A stretch of 6,489 nucleotides of DNA from Pseudomonadota bacterium (GTDB lineage Bacteria > Pseudomonadota > Alphaproteobacteria > Micropepsales > Micropepsaceae): assembly GCA_025360685.1 (NCBI GenBank), contig JANYBR010000018.1:1-6489 (forward strand). Reading direction: 5' to 3'. The notes under the pieces were generated by a model, which saw only the letters and a program-made list of their open reading frames with translations, ran no database searches and was not told the origin of the DNA. Below, one piece after another: positions 5,545 to 6,489 of this stretch. The position numbers and the translations under genes are program-made. Every line of letters begins with the position of its first letter. Positions within the stretch are counted from its first letter, which is position 1.

Positions 5545-6489
5545 CGCGGCGGATTGGCGAAATACGAACCGATGACTTCGCTGTAGATGTCGGTCAGCAA
5601 GGCAATGTCCGCGATGGTGGCGCACTCATTTGCCTTGTGCATTGTGGCGTTTGAAAGACCGAGCTCGGCCACCGGACAATGCTCCTTGATGAAGCGCGCA
5701 TCCGAGGTGCCGCCGGTGGTGGAATAGTCCGGCCGCGTGCCGGTCATCTTCTGCGCCGCGTTGGCCAGGAGTTCGGTGAAAGCGCCGGGCTTGGTGAGAA
5801 ACGAAACGCCGCTGACCTGGTAGACGGTCTCGATCTCGCAACCGAATTCTTTCTTCGTCGCCTCGACGGCGCCCGCAATGCGCGCCTTCAAACTGTCGGG
5901 CGTGTGCTGGTCGGTGAAGCGGATGTTGAAGCCGGCGCGGACTTCGGCGGGGATCACGTTGGTTGCCGCATTGCCGGTGTCGATGGTGGTGAAGGCCAGC
6001 GTCGACGGATCGAAATGCGCCGTGCCCGTGTCGAGAACTTCCGCTGACAGGCGCGAAACGAGAAAGGCCATCGCCGGCAGCGGATTGGCCGCCTGGCGCG
6101 GATAGGCGACGTGACCCTGTATGCCCCGCACGGTGAGGCGCGTATTCATCGACCCTCTGCGGCCGATCTTGATGGTGTCGCCGGCGCGCGCCGTCGAAGT
6201 CGGCTCGCCGACCAGGCAATGATTCAGGCGCTCGCCGTTCTGGCTCAGCCAGCGCAGCATTTTCTGCGTGCCGTTGATCGCGACGCCCTCTTCATCGCCG
6301 GTGATCAGAAGGCTGATCGAGCCGTATGGCTTGCCGGTCGAAATGTAGCGCGCAGCGGCGGCGGCAAATGCGGCGATGGCCGACTTCATGTCGGCCGCGC
6401 CCCGGCCATAAAGCGTGCCGTTGTCGATCACCGCGCCGAACGGATCGTGGCGCCACAGTGTTGCGTCCCCGGGCGGCACGACATCCGTG
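5541..6489 (-). CDS. dapE: succinyl-diaminopimelate desuccinylase (partial, N-terminus beyond window)
   Basis: DapE hydrolyses N-succinyl-LL-2,6-diaminopimelate to LL-diaminopimelate and succinate in the lysine and peptidoglycan pathway, as a dizinc M20-family enzyme. The window holds the last 315 residues, beginning TDVVPPGD; the single base before them is compatible with the expected His codon (CAC) of the HTDVVP metal site. Counting from that Thr as 1, the bridging Asp is D33 (GRGAADMKS), the catalytic and metal Glu pair is E66/E67 (TGDEEG), and a further ligand is E95 (VGEPTS). The C-terminal metal His is in NATMHKANE. Spacing matches the characterised Haemophilus enzyme (H67, D100, E134/E135, E163). 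VGEPTS and the overall pattern favour DapE over ArgE. About 65-70 residues are missing. The stop overlaps the murI start as ATGA. The promoter lies outside the window. Confidence 0.94.
   Translation of the reverse strand, partial: TDVVPPGDATLWRHDPFGAVIDNGTLYGRGAADMKSAIAAFAAAAARYISTGKPYGSISLLITGDEEGVAINGTQKMLRWLSQNGERLNHCLVGEPTSTARAGDTIKIGRRGSMNTRLTVRGIQGHVAYPRQAANPLPAMAFLVSRLSAEVLDTGTAHFDPSTLAFTTIDTGNAATNVIPAEVRAGFNIRFTDQHTPDSLKARIAGAVEATKKEFGCEIETVYQVSGVSFLTKPGAFTELLANAAQKMTGTRPDYSTTGGTSDARFIKEHCPVAELGLSNATMHKANECATIADIALLTDIYSEVIGSYFANPPR

Noticed and set aside
1..6489. CRISPR array, tRNA genes, transposase or defence system
   Set aside because: No regularly spaced direct repeats, no tRNA-like cloverleaf signatures, and no transposase or known defence domains were seen among the plausible coding frames.

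Overview
This is a GC-rich window (about 70% in sampled def sequence) carrying six recognisable housekeeping genes, three families of palindromic DNA in the gaps, and no tRNA, rRNA, CRISPR array, transposase or phage gene. Gene content and order (recR, rmuC, def, fmt, truA, dapE) and the high GC point to an alphaproteobacterium, plausibly Rhizobiales-like or a related order. That assignment rests on remembered synteny and protein style, not on a search.

Layout: recR (39-641, +) opens the window, and its start codon overlaps a stop codon of a possible upstream gene. A 407-bp gap without a convincing gene follows (642-1048). It holds a 16-bp inverted repeat and a striking 166-bp element with perfect 49-bp inverted arms. 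rmuC (1049-2116, -) faces recR and diverges from def across only 53 bp. On the + strand, def (2170-2688), fmt (2910-3827) and truA (3894-4634) follow. The def-fmt gap holds a 120-bp palindromic repeat and a possible 26-codon ORF that overlaps the fmt start. The fmt-truA gap is mostly a 48-bp hairpin related to the arms of the 166-bp element. On the - strand, dapE (5541 to beyond the window end) runs into murI (4735-5544) with a 4-nt overlap. murI and truA converge, and the 100 bp between their stop codons is exactly one copy of the second repeat family.

How the genes work together: def and fmt are the two halves of the formyl-methionine cycle. Fmt formylates initiator Met-tRNA and Def removes the formyl group from nascent proteins; TruA modifies tRNA anticodon arms. 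recR and rmuC both belong to DNA recombination and maintenance. dapE and murI supply meso-diaminopimelate/lysine and D-glutamate, which are adjacent residues of the peptidoglycan stem peptide.

I found no new multi-gene system. The unusual material is non-coding: a REPIN-like inverted pair of hairpin units, a single diverged relative in the truA leader, and a second palindrome family that fits exactly between two stop codons. rmuC also looks less GC-rich than its neighbours.
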